Of a DNA stretch of 20,460 nt, positions 7,062-15,062 are shown in pieces. The stretch's first letter is position 1. Each line of letters begins with the position of its first letter. The stretch is taken from contig CAMWWJ010000018.1 in the NCBI GenBank assembly GCA_947177925.1, positions 1 through 20,460 of the forward strand. Direction: 5' to 3'. The notes under the pieces were generated by a model. That model was not told the origin of the DNA. It was given only the letters and a program-made list of their open reading frames with translations, and did no database searches. The stretch is from an uncultured Lachnospiraceae bacterium (GTDB lineage: Bacteria; Bacillota; Clostridia; Lachnospirales; Lachnospiraceae). The translations under genes were made by a program, and so were the position numbers.

Positions 7062-8690
7062 ATGAACATTCACATACCTTCATTTTCATTTTTCAAAAAG
7101 AAACCACTTGCCTGCCTTGGCACCTCTGCCATTATCGGCATGGTTCTTTCCATACTGCAGGCGCTTCTGGTTAAGGACACGGTGCGTTCCATTTTCACCT
7201 TAGGACCTTCGCCACGGCTTTATATGTATGGCCTGATAGGGCTTTCTTTCCTGTTTGGCATTTGCTTTTACACGACAGTGGTTTTTTGTATCCGTCTCCT
7301 GTTTCAGAGGAATCAAGTCTTTCTTTCCTATTTGAAGTATTTTCTTGTATACTTCCTCATATTGGGGATTTTATTTCTTCTGGTATGGCCCGGTATCTTC
7401 AAAGGGGATGAATTTTATGTGCTAAGAAGCGCTCTTAGCTTTCAGCTCTCTCCCGCCCAGACCGGACTGACTAGCTGCTTTTACATTATTTGTCTTTTGT
7501 TTTTTCCAAATCCTGCTGCCATTACTTTTATGCAGATACTTATTATATGCTGTATTTTTTCTTATATCATGAAAAATCTGTTTTCCATCTATCATAGCAG
7601 GAAGGTATGGCTTATGCTGCTGCCCTTTTGCCTGCTGCCGGTACTTGACGGGAACCTGTTTACCCTTCGGGCTACTTTTGTGGGATGGTTATTTCTGCTG
7701 GTGCTTTTTCAGATTTTCTTTGCCCATAAAAAAGGAACTTTATCTTTGTGGACAGGGCTGTTTCTTTCTGCCGTCAGCGGGCTGATCATAGCATGGCGGA
7801 CGGAATATATTTATCTGCTTCTGCTGCTTCCGGCGGCTTTATGGTTCTTACGGCTTTTTTCCCTGAAACGTGCCTGTATTTCCCTTATGGTGATTGGCCT
7901 TTCTTTTCTTTTGTTTCAGGTACCTAACAAGATTGCCACAGCGGGCAGCAACAAATATCCCATTTCTCTTGTGATAAATCCTTTGGGGAATTTGTTTAAT
8001 GAGGAACATTTAGAAGGGCCTAGTGTATATGAGGATATTCTTACCCTGAATGAACTGATTGACGTACAAAGGCTCCGCCGTGATGCTTCCGTGCGGAATA
8101 TCAGCCAGTACTGGAACATTCCCGATGTGCTGCCTAAGGAGCAGCTAAACCGGTTCATGGCAGCCGCCCTTAGGCTGATTGTTTACAACTTTGATGATTT
8201 TTTAAAGTACCGTTGTCTCACCTTTGCTCATACTAACGGCTTTTATCCGGATGAAATCAATCATCCCGGTGGAGAAATGGTGTCTGGAATTTTAGAACTT
8301 AACTATTATGATACGGATTTTAAAAAGATCTTTCCTTTTATGGATCCTCCTTTTGGGCAGGCGGCCCGGGAAAAGGTCATTGAATTCCTCTCATGCCGCC
8401 ACTATGTGCAGGGGGAAAGCACTACGAATATGTTCCTTCCGGTATTTTATAATTGTCTTCCGGCTTTCATCTTGTTAGCAATTGCTACCTTAACCGGGTT
8501 CTTTCAGAGGAAAAAGGCATTTGTTGTACTATCACTGCTGATTCAGGTACAGCTTGTGCTGATTTTCCTAACGGCGCCTGCCATGTTTTTTATGTATTAT
8601 TACTGCTTCTATTTGTGCGGGTATGCTTTTGTTGGCCTGTTTTTCATAGATGGGCTTTGCGGCAGGAAACGTATATTAAGCAAGGAATAG
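7062..8690 (+). CDS. Polytopic membrane protein, GT-C / DUF6020-like
   Basis: A 542-residue protein with about 12 hydrophobic segments. Its features recall GT-C-type membrane glycosyltransferase-like families such as DUF6020. A WPGIFKGDEF segment with acidic residues (about 109-118) lies in the first extracytoplasmic region, an AWRTEYIYLL segment follows further on, and a large non-membrane loop in the second half contains FYPDEINHPGG. These are weak family clues, so the reaction is not assigned. The ATG at 7062 is chosen because AAAGGA precedes it at the right distance; an in-frame ATG at 7023 lacks a ribosome binding site and would sit in the promoter. The gene stands alone on the plus strand and converges with the histidine kinase 27 bases away. 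Confidence 0.72.
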   Translation: MNIHIPSFSFFKKKPLACLGTSAIIGMVLSILQALLVKDTVRSIFTLGPSPRLYMYGLIGLSFLFGICFYTTVVFCIRLLFQRNQVFLSYLKYFLVYFLILGILFLLVWPGIFKGDEFYVLRSALSFQLSPAQTGLTSCFYIICLLFFPNPAAITFMQILIICCIFSYIMKNLFSIYHSRKVWLMLLPFCLLPVLDGNLFTLRATFVGWLFLLVLFQIFFAHKKGTLSLWTGLFLSAVSGLIIAWRTEYIYLLLLLPAALWFLRLFSLKRACISLMVIGLSFLLFQVPNKIATAGSNKYPISLVINPLGNLFNEEHLEGPSVYEDILTLNELIDVQRLRRDASVRNISQYWNIPDVLPKEQLNRFMAAALRLIVYNFDDFLKYRCLTFAHTNGFYPDEINHPGGEMVSGILELNYYDTDFKKIFPFMDPPFGQAAREKVIEFLSCRHYVQGESTTNMFLPVFYNCLPAFILLAIATLTGFFQRKKAFVVLSLLIQVQLVLIFLTAPAMFFMYYYCFYLCGYAFVGLFFIDGLCGRKRILSKE

Positions 8691-8717
8691 CGCCTAAACT
8701 TTTTATAGACGACTTCC

Positions 8718-11700
8718 TTATTTCAAAATATCTTCCAGTGTTTCCATCAGTTTTCCAATGTCTACAGGCTTTGCCACATACCCGTTCATTCCGGCATCCA
8801 TGGCCACCTTCCGATCCTCCTCAAAGGCATTGGCTGTCATGGCCACAATGGGAACCGCTGCCTTGACAGGGTCATCCAGCGCCCGAATGGCCCTTGTAGC
8901 CTCATAACCATTCATGATGGGCATCTGGACATCCATCAGTATCAGATCATAGGTATCCCCAGGCATCTCTTTCATCCGCTCCACGGCTATGCTTCCATCA
9001 TCCGCCGTATCAATGAGGAAGCCGGCACCTTCCAGAATCGTTTGTGCGATTTCCTGGTTCAGCTCATTATCCTCCACCAGCAGGATTCTCCTGCCGCCAA
9101 AGTCCGTCTCAGATTTCTCTTCTTCCTCCGTACTTTCTGTGACTGTATATGGAGCAGCCAGAACCCCCCTCAGCTCTGAGAGGAAAAGCGGTTTGGAGCA
9201 GAATGCTGTGACACCGGCCTCCCTGGCCTCCTCCTCCATGTCTGACCAGTCATAAGCAGTCAGTATGATAATCGGTGTCAAATCCCCGATTACTTTCCGT
9301 ATTCTTCGGACAAGTTCTATGCCGTTCATATCCGGCATCAGCCAGTCAATGATATAGGCACTGTAAGGCTCATTCTGCTCCAAGGCAAACTCTGTACGGA
9401 TAATGGCCTCTTTGCCCAAAGTCGTCCAGTCGGGGTGCATACCGATGGCGGATAGCATCTTGCTGACGCTGATACAAGTGTTCACGTCATCATCCACCAC
9501 CAGTGCCCTAAGATCTGCCAGTTGTTCCAACCGTTGGGATTCCACAGGAGAATCAGCGACCCGGAAATGGAACGTTATGGTAAACTCTGATCCTTTTCCC
9601 ACCTCGCTTTCCACTGTAATCGTGCCGTCCATCATATCCACAATGTTTTTAACAATGGCAAGCCCCAGACCGGTTCCCTGAATGCCGCTTACAGTCGTGG
9701 TCTGTTCCCGCTCAAAGGGTTCAAAAACGTGTTTCAGGAATTCGGGGCTCATGCCGATACCGGTATCCCTGATTCGGAACTCATATGCGGCACTGCCCTC
9801 CTGCGCTTCGGTGGTCTGGGTAACGCGGACGCTGACCATGCCGCCAGGTTTTGTGTATTTCATGGCATTGCTCATAATATTCAAAAGCACCTGATTTAGA
9901 CGGAGTTTATCACATATAATCGTTTCATTTACCACATCCAGAGTATCTATGTAGAATTCCAGCTGCTTTGCTTTCACATCAGCCTGGACAATCGTCTTCA
10001 GATCGTGCATAATCTCCGGAAGACTGGCCTCCTTTTCCTCAATTTTGACCTTGCCACTCTCAATGCGGCTCATATCCAGCACATCATTAATCAGGCTCAA
10101 CAGATGGTTGCCGGAGGTCATGATCTTCCCCAGATAATCCTGCACCTGCGTTTTGTTATCAATATGAGTTACCGCCAAGGAGGTAAAGCCAATGATAGCA
10201 TTCATAGGCGTGCGGATATCGTGGGACATATTGTTGAGGAAGGTAGTCTTTGCATTGTTGGCATACTGAGCCTGGGCCAGAGCTTCCGCCAGAACTTCCT
10301 TCTGCTCCTGCTCCTTGCGGATCACCTCGTCAATATTGCGGAATCCCGCAAGAATAAAACTGTCCTTTTCAAGAACGCTTTCCCCAACCTTCACATAGTT
10401 ATATTGGAAATGATGTTCTTCTCCATCTGCCTGTATACGGTAGCTCCCCGTGTATTCCCCATTCGATCCTATCTGCTCCCTGACTTTGTCCAGAGAAAGC
10501 GCCTGTGCCAGTTCCTCCTGATCCTCCGGATGGACACGATCCCTGATATACTGGTCCAAAATCGGGGCATAAGGCTGCTCTTCCTTAGAATCCTCTTTCA
10601 ATCCCTTCGTCACGTAACCTTCCAATTTTATAATTCTGGCGGTACCACGCTCCTCATTGATGGCAAAAACATTCGTATAGTCACGGCTTAATGTTTCCAC
10701 AATGGCGAGTTGCTCCTTCATCAGCCTGTTCGATTGTTCTGTGGTATCCAAAAGCTTCCTGCTCCACCGTCCACGCAGATAGAGAACCAGAATGATGCAG
10801 ATAATCAGGGTAATCGACAAAACCACGATGAGCAGTATTTTGGGATTGGCCAGCATATATTGCAGGAAATTCATATCCTTAATGGCATAGGAAGTATGTT
10901 CTAAAACCAATTGATTCAGCGTATCGTTCGACGTCTGCCGGATACATTTATTCAATATGGAAATCAGCTCATGATCTGCACTGTCACGGACATACATCTG
11001 AAACTCTATATTTATATCGTTCGCTATGCTGTAATACAGGGAATTGGTAGTGTCACGGTTCACAAACAACTGCGCCGTATAGGCATATACATATGCGGCG
11101 TCCACCTCCCGATTCAGAACAGCCTGCATCGCAGCCTCTCTGGTAGGATAGTTCAAAAATTCAAAATCTCCGTGAAACTTCTGCGAAATCATAGCACCGC
11201 TCTGAGAGTCCGATACGGCAATCCTTTTGATATCTCCGGTAAAATCCTGTCTTGTTACCCTTGCCACGCCTGTGGTCATATAGGCATCCGTATTAAAGCC
11301 ACGGTACGCGGCCTCCTCCGTGACAGCGTTGGAGGTGAGCCTGTCAATAACCACATCCACGCTGTTGATGCCCACCATGGTGTCATAGTCCTCCCTGTCC
11401 TCCGGTATCACAATTTCATAAGGCAGTCCGGCCATCTCCATGACGTAAGCAAAATAATCCGGCAGAATACCCTTTAATTCTCCGTCCTCCACATAGGAAT
11501 AGGGCTCTCTTTCGCCCTGGGCAGTTACCGTAATCTTTTTTTCTCCGGAGACCACCTCCTGAATGTATGCCTTCTCGCGCTCCGTAAAAGTGAGTGCGGA
11601 GGAATAAACCGGTCCATAATAACGGTAATACAACACACTTTTCCAGTCGCCCTCATTCCGATCCATCTGCTCAATGGCATAGTTGATTTCGTTAAGCAGC

Positions 11701-12383
11701 TCCGTATCGTCTTTTCTGACAATTGCGTAGAAGTTATCCTCCGCGATTATATCCAATGTCCTTTCATTTTCAGCCTTCCTCAGATCGCTGGAAAGGATTG
11801 CGTCAATCTCACCATCCTGTAACGCGGCCACAAGTGCATCGGCGTCATTGTATTCCTTTGCCTGGTAGGAAAATCCCTTCTCCTGGGCAAACTCCACCAG
11901 ACTCTGGTTCTGCGTGCTTCCCGTCAGCTGTCCCACCGTCATTCCATCATAAGTTTTGTACTCACTGCTATGCAGCTGTGTATTATCGGCCCTGACTGAG
12001 AGAACAGTATTATTTCTGCCGATAGGGAGAGAAAATGCGAAGCGCTCCTCCCGCTCCGGAGTCTTCCGGGCAGTGGTTACCATGTCAATCTCACCGTTTT
12101 CCAGCATAGTCAGCATTTCACTCCAGGATTTGTCATAGCCTATGTACTGGAAATTCAGATGGGAATATTCGGAGACCAGATCCAGGAATTCGATGCCATA
12201 GCCGTTCAGCCTGCCCTCCTCGTCCTTCATGTGATAACCCTCGAAATAGAAGATGCCGGCTTTAACCATCCGGTTATTGGACTGTCCGGCATCGGCTGAT
12301 ACTGTTATGAAATTGGGCAGGATGAGGATTAAGCATATGGTAAATGCGGCGATTCTTCTGTACACCTTGTTTGCGGCCTGCAT
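8718..12383 (-). CDS. BvgS-like hybrid sensor histidine kinase
   Basis: A 1221-residue membrane sensor. From the N-terminus it has a signal peptide (1-30), two tandem substrate-binding-protein (SBP_bac_3, Venus-flytrap) domains (about 39-260 and 281-505), a membrane helix (515-538) and a PAS-like linker (about 560-690). HisKA follows, with NNMSHDIRTPMNAI and phospho-His721. HATPase has its N box at 835-844, DTGIGM at 873 and GTGLGLA at 903. Two receiver domains carry phospho-acceptor Asp1013 (IIDWLMPDMNG) and Asp1151 (LMDVQMPIMNG). No Hpt domain and no separate response regulator lie nearby, so its output partner is encoded elsewhere. The ATG at 12383 has GGAGG upstream. An in-frame GTG at 12449, with AAGGAG, would add 22 basic residues before the signal peptide and cannot be excluded. 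The ligand is probably an amino acid or similar small solute, inferred from the domain family. Confidence 0.93.
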   Translation of the reverse strand: MQAANKVYRRIAAFTICLILILPNFITVSADAGQSNNRMVKAGIFYFEGYHMKDEEGRLNGYGIEFLDLVSEYSHLNFQYIGYDKSWSEMLTMLENGEIDMVTTARKTPEREERFAFSLPIGRNNTVLSVRADNTQLHSSEYKTYDGMTVGQLTGSTQNQSLVEFAQEKGFSYQAKEYNDADALVAALQDGEIDAILSSDLRKAENERTLDIIAEDNFYAIVRKDDTELLNEINYAIEQMDRNEGDWKSVLYYRYYGPVYSSALTFTEREKAYIQEVVSGEKKITVTAQGEREPYSYVEDGELKGILPDYFAYVMEMAGLPYEIVIPEDREDYDTMVGINSVDVVIDRLTSNAVTEEAAYRGFNTDAYMTTGVARVTRQDFTGDIKRIAVSDSQSGAMISQKFHGDFEFLNYPTREAAMQAVLNREVDAAYVYAYTAQLFVNRDTTNSLYYSIANDINIEFQMYVRDSADHELISILNKCIRQTSNDTLNQLVLEHTSYAIKDMNFLQYMLANPKILLIVVLSITLIICIILVLYLRGRWSRKLLDTTEQSNRLMKEQLAIVETLSRDYTNVFAINEERGTARIIKLEGYVTKGLKEDSKEEQPYAPILDQYIRDRVHPEDQEELAQALSLDKVREQIGSNGEYTGSYRIQADGEEHHFQYNYVKVGESVLEKDSFILAGFRNIDEVIRKEQEQKEVLAEALAQAQYANNAKTTFLNNMSHDIRTPMNAIIGFTSLAVTHIDNKTQVQDYLGKIMTSGNHLLSLINDVLDMSRIESGKVKIEEKEASLPEIMHDLKTIVQADVKAKQLEFYIDTLDVVNETIICDKLRLNQVLLNIMSNAMKYTKPGGMVSVRVTQTTEAQEGSAAYEFRIRDTGIGMSPEFLKHVFEPFEREQTTTVSGIQGTGLGLAIVKNIVDMMDGTITVESEVGKGSEFTITFHFRVADSPVESQRLEQLADLRALVVDDDVNTCISVSKMLSAIGMHPDWTTLGKEAIIRTEFALEQNEPYSAYIIDWLMPDMNGIELVRRIRKVIGDLTPIIILTAYDWSDMEEEAREAGVTAFCSKPLFLSELRGVLAAPYTVTESTEEEEKSETDFGGRRILLVEDNELNQEIAQTILEGAGFLIDTADDGSIAVERMKEMPGDTYDLILMDVQMPIMNGYEATRAIRALDDPVKAAVPIVAMTANAFEEDRKVAMDAGMNGYVAKPVDIGKLMETLEDILK

Positions 12384-12540
12384 CGTTCCCTTCCTCCGGG
12401 TACCCTCAATTTTTGAAAACGCTTTTCCTTTTTTTTCAATATTCTGCACAGCTATATCTCCTTATCAATTCTGAACCTCAGTTCTTTACTTCCGTTTCTA
12501 CACCCTTCTTTGACATCAATCTTTTTCGTTACCCATTCGC

Positions 12541-12625
12541 TGCCCCCTTAAATTCCGGTATATCTGACCGGATGTTGTATTCCTGCTACACTATAAGCTT
12601 ACTGCAAAGAATTTGTTTAGGGGCA
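12541..12625 (-). other. Structured 5' leader of the histidine kinase mRNA
   Basis: The leader between the promoter and the first start codon is about 180 bases. In the minus-strand RNA, TGCCCCTAAA (12625-12616) can pair with TTTAAGGGGGCA (12552-12541), apart from one bulged A and one extra G. An internal hairpin CCGGT/ACCGG (12555-12571) lies in the loop. An outer stem enclosing a hairpin suggests a regulatory RNA element. I do not recognise a known riboswitch class. Confidence 0.4.
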
Positions 12626-12638
12626 AAAAATCAGAATT

Positions 12639-12667
12639 ATTATAGCAGAAACCGTCTGTAGCTTCAA
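12639..12667 (-). promoter_or_regulatory. Sigma-A promoter for the histidine kinase
   Basis: On the minus strand TTGAAG (12667-12662), 17 bases and TATAAT (12644-12639). It lies about 190 bases before the GTG and 255 before the ATG candidate start, which implies a long leader. Confidence 0.65.
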
Positions 12668-12690
12668 TAAAAATATAGCGGATTTGACGG

Positions 12691-12718
12691 ATTTCAAATT
12701 TTCATTAGTTCTTGAAAT
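12691..12718 (-). terminator. Possible weak terminator after the 163-aa gene
   Basis: ATTTCAA (12691-12697) and TTGAAAT (12712-12718) form a 7-bp AT-rich stem right after the stop codon of the gene at 12720. No U tract follows, so it is a weak candidate. Confidence 0.3.
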
Positions 12719-12719
12719 T

Positions 12720-13211
12720 TTATCGGTATGGGTTTTCTTTTTCTAGCACCCAAGGAGAAGTAAATAAAATTTCCATCTGTATTGCTGGCATTGGAAATTC
12801 ATCCTCCAATAAATTACAGGAACTCGAAAATCCAATTTTATAGTTTTCTACAATCGAATACATTTCATCTTCATCCAAAGAAAAAATTCGTGAATTAACA
12901 ACATCCCCCTCAGATTTCCAAACATCATTTATAGACTCCTTTGTCCCACAAATATGATAAAATCCTCCATATAACATATATTTTCCTTCTTTTTGAGCAA
13001 CATATGGTATTATCTCTGAAGCCTTCTTCAAATCAACTCCAATCTCTTCAAAAAAGGCTTTTACCTCATTAGGAAAATAATCCGAAGCCCGCTCATAATT
13101 ATAACAGCCATCACATTTACATCCAATTGTAATTACCTCCGCTTTATCATAAAACAACCGTGTTTTCTCAGCATTGATATCGACTTCGTATTCTCCAAAT
13201 AAATATCTCAT
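12720..13211 (-). CDS. Uncharacterised 163-aa protein with CxCxxC motif
   Basis: A soluble acidic protein that I cannot assign to a named family. Visible features are MRYLFGEYEVDIN at the start, a CKCDGCYNYERA motif (Cys31, Cys33, Cys36) that could bind a metal, a FFEEIGVDLKKASEI segment, a YGGFYHICG strand, and an Ile-Gln-Met-Glu-Ile strand near the C-terminal WVLEKENPY. Its size, acidity and placement among small decayed genes recall orphan immunity proteins of polymorphic-toxin loci, but that is inference. The ATG at 13211 is used because GGAG lies six bases upstream; the TTG at 13223 and the ATG at 13214 are alternatives. It follows a decayed frame by 23 bases and may be co-transcribed with the genes upstream. 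Confidence 0.75.
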   Translation of the reverse strand: MRYLFGEYEVDINAEKTRLFYDKAEVITIGCKCDGCYNYERASDYFPNEVKAFFEEIGVDLKKASEIIPYVAQKEGKYMLYGGFYHICGTKESINDVWKSEGDVVNSRIFSLDEDEMYSIVENYKIGFSSSCNLLEDEFPMPAIQMEILFTSPWVLEKENPYR

Positions 13212-13234
13212 CATCTTCTCCAACTTCCCAGATT

Positions 13235-13441
13235 TTATCCTCTTGTTCCTGTCGGATACTCTCCCATATTTACATGAATCACTTCACGTGCTGGCTGAAT
13301 CAGGGCCTGTTCATATTGGCATTTCCACTGTATCTTCCTACTGTTCTTACCGTCTGCAATTCCACCAATCGCATCCCCGGATTGAATCGGGTTGTCATTT
13401 TTGAAAATATACAAAGCTGTATCATAACTCCCTGTTCTCCA
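13235..13441 (-). pseudogene. Remnant C-terminal reading frame between two small genes
   Basis: An open minus-strand frame runs from just after a stop at 13444-13442 to a TAA at 13237-13235. It encodes about 69 residues with protein-like composition, including YDTALYIFKNDNPIQSG, QWKCQYEQALIQ and REVIHVNMGEYPTG. The only possible start is TTG at 13414, giving 59 residues with no well-placed ribosome binding site. It overlaps the end of the gene at 13422-13787 in another frame. I read it as the tail of a lost gene. A competing 41-residue frame, starting at the ATGA overlap (13425) with the upstream stop, has far less convincing content. I do not recognise the family. Confidence 0.5.
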
Positions 13442-13787
13442 TTAGAATCCGGCGTTCTTCTTTCCTTAGTTGATGCCTTCTGGCACCACTGGCTTTATGC
13501 TGATATTTTTTTCTCCTGTACTCTTTCCTCATTCCCCTGCACTCTTTTTGATAAAATAATGCTTCTGACGGGGTATCCGGCCTGTTCGCACAAAATGGAC
13601 AATCCGGCTCGCCACAGGACTCATCAATCCAGTTATCGCAATATACGCAACATACTGCATCATACCTGTCGAAAAAGAATGTCAGTTTTTTATCACATTC
13701 CGGACATTCATAATTCAACCATGTACCAAACGCATTCCATTTTCTCATATTTCTTATATACCTTCGATATCGTTCCCCATGTTTCAT
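13422..13787 (-). CDS. Uncharacterised Cys-rich zinc-ribbon-like protein
   Basis: A 121-residue protein with three Cys pairs, CPEC (28-31), CVYC (47-50) and CPFC (63-66), plus Cys58. This is typical of tandem zinc ribbons. The basic C-terminal 40 residues (RKEYRRKKYQHKASGARRHQLRKEE) could bind nucleic acid. The ATG at 13787 follows GGGGAAA. I do not recognise the family. It heads a small minus-strand group with the decayed frame at 13235-13441 and the 163-residue protein. No functional call is made. Confidence 0.65.
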   Translation of the reverse strand: MKHGERYRRYIRNMRKWNAFGTWLNYECPECDKKLTFFFDRYDAVCCVYCDNWIDESCGEPDCPFCANRPDTPSEALFYQKECRGMRKEYRRKKYQHKASGARRHQLRKEERRILMENREL

Positions 13788-13865
13788 TGTTTCCCCATAC
13801 TCCGTAGTGTATCATATCTTGAAAAATTAGTAACTCCACTGTACTTGTCTCATATACTTGTTTCT

Positions 13866-13871
13866 ATTATA
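13866..13871 (-). promoter_or_regulatory. Possible -10 box upstream of the Cys-rich gene
   Basis: TATAAT on the minus strand, 78 bases before the ATG at 13787. The -35 position (GGTAAA at 13894-13889) is poor. The rest of the divergent gap 13788-14067 is AT-rich and shows only a short TGCCG/CGGCA inverted repeat (13939-13943 and 13955-13959). Confidence 0.3.
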
Positions 13872-14025
13872 TCATATATCACATTTCCTTTACCCCTTAG
13901 TATCTAAGAAAACGAACTTTTCCACAAGAATATTATACTGCCGGCCAGAGAAATCGGCAAGGATAAGATTCCCCGGTTTTTCATGGCATTTGGGCAATTT
14001 CTATTAAGACTTTATAGACGATTCA

Positions 14026-14034
14026 TGATATAGT
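14026..14034 (+). promoter_or_regulatory. Possible extended -10 promoter of AraC-clpP
   Basis: TGATATAGT (14026-14034) is an extended -10 element 34 bases before the AraC start. A -35-like TTAAGA (14004-14009) lies 19 bases upstream, which is longer than ideal. Confidence 0.4.
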
Positions 14035-14067
14035 AAGTAAAACAAATTTTAGAAGGGAGCAGCTTAT

Positions 14068-14484
14068 ATGAATCACAGCATGATTGTAAAAGAAGCGGCA
14101 GACTATATAGAAAAACATCTCGATGAAGATTTACCCCTTGATAAAATAGCAAAGGCATTAAATTATTCAAAATTTTATCTATCCAGAGTGTTCCACGAAG
14201 AAACAAAATGCACGATTTATAAGTATATTCAAGGGCGCAGGCTGACCTTAGCAGCCAAAAAGCTTACGGAAACCGAAAAACCGATTGTAGAGATAGCCTA
14301 TGAAGCGCATTACAATTCACAGCAGGCTTTTACATTGGCCTTCCAGCAATGTTATCAATGCACACCTAATATCTATCGGGAAAAAGGGAAATTCTATCCA
14401 AAACAATCCCGATTAGGCATGATAAGCTCTCATCATGGGTACTCATGCCCACATAATTTATGGGGAGGTAAGTTAGCAGCATGA
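14068..14484 (+). CDS. AraC-family regulator (single DNA-binding domain)
   Basis: A 138-residue regulator made essentially of the AraC/XylS DNA-binding domain with its two helix-turn-helix motifs. The first is LPLDKIAKALNYSKFYLSRVFHEE, and the second IVEIAYEAHYNSQQAFTLAFQQ is followed by the conserved C-x-P-x-x-YR. There is no N-terminal sensor domain, so it resembles SoxS/MarA-type proteins controlled by their own level. A 30-residue tail after the domain has an unusual His/Cys-containing stretch (SSHHGYSCPHN). AGAAGGGAG precedes the ATG. Its last codon and stop overlap the start of the following clpP gene (ATGA, 4 bases), so both are one transcription and translation unit. Control of the ClpP paralogue is inferred. 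Confidence 0.9.
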   Translation: MNHSMIVKEAADYIEKHLDEDLPLDKIAKALNYSKFYLSRVFHEETKCTIYKYIQGRRLTLAAKKLTETEKPIVEIAYEAHYNSQQAFTLAFQQCYQCTPNIYREKGKFYPKQSRLGMISSHHGYSCPHNLWGGKLAA

Positions 14485-15062
14485 GCACAATTCCTTATGT
14501 GATAGAACAAACGAGCCGTGGAGAACGAAGCTACGACATTTTTTCAAGGTTATTATCTGACCGGATTGTTTTTTTGGGTGAAGAAGTAAGTGATGTTTCT
14601 GCCAATTTAATCATTGCACAACTGCTCTTTTTAGAAGCACAGGATCCAGGAAAAGATATTTCGTTCTATATCAACAGTCCCGGAGGCTCTGTTTCGGCTG
14701 GTTTTGCTATTTATGATACCATGCAATATATCAAATGTGATGTTTCCACAATCTGCATCGGCCTTGCTGCCAGTTTTGGCGCTTTCCTGCTTGCAGGAGG
14801 CGCTAAGGGGAAACGAATTGCCCTGCCAAATGCAGAAATCATGATTCATCAGCCTGCCATTCACGGAAAGGGCATCCAGGGGCAGGCAACGGATATCAAG
14901 ATCATGTCAGACCATATCCAAAAAAGCAAGCAGCGCCTCAATTCCATTCTGGCGGAAAATACAGGGAAGAGTCTGGAAGAAATTGTTTTGGCTACAGAAC
15001 GCGACAATTATATGTCTGCAAAGGAAGCATTGGAGTTTGGTTTGATTGATCAAATTATTTAA
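14481..15062 (+). CDS. clpP: ClpP-family serine protease (accessory paralogue)
   Basis: A 193-residue ClpP peptidase subunit with an intact catalytic triad: Ser98 (GLAASFGAFLL), His123 (MIHQP) and Asp175 (TERDN). The N-terminal PYVIEQTSRGERSYDIFSRLLSDRIVFLG is canonical. Differences from the housekeeping protein are Phe instead of Met after the catalytic Ser and about three extra residues in the handle loop after His123 (AIHGKGIQGQ). It also ends at LIDQII without the usual C-terminal extension. ClpP forms tetradecamers that degrade proteins fed by ClpX, ClpA or ClpC; none of these is encoded nearby. It is coupled to the AraC gene by a 4-base overlap, with GGGGAGG 12 bases upstream. It is probably a second ClpP, since housekeeping clpP usually lies by tig and clpX; this cannot be proven in the window. 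Confidence 0.94.
   Translation: MSTIPYVIEQTSRGERSYDIFSRLLSDRIVFLGEEVSDVSANLIIAQLLFLEAQDPGKDISFYINSPGGSVSAGFAIYDTMQYIKCDVSTICIGLAASFGAFLLAGGAKGKRIALPNAEIMIHQPAIHGKGIQGQATDIKIMSDHIQKSKQRLNSILAENTGKSLEEIVLATERDNYMSAKEALEFGLIDQII

Noticed and set aside
8691..8717. Bidirectional terminator between the membrane protein and the kinase.
   Set aside because: Only a 6-bp AAGGAA/TTCCTT pairing with a long loop is present and it has no U tract.
13422..14067. Plus-strand reading of the gap and the Cys-rich gene as coding.
   Set aside because: The minus-strand frame has organised CxxC pairs and a ribosome binding site; the plus frame at 13274-13807 has neither.
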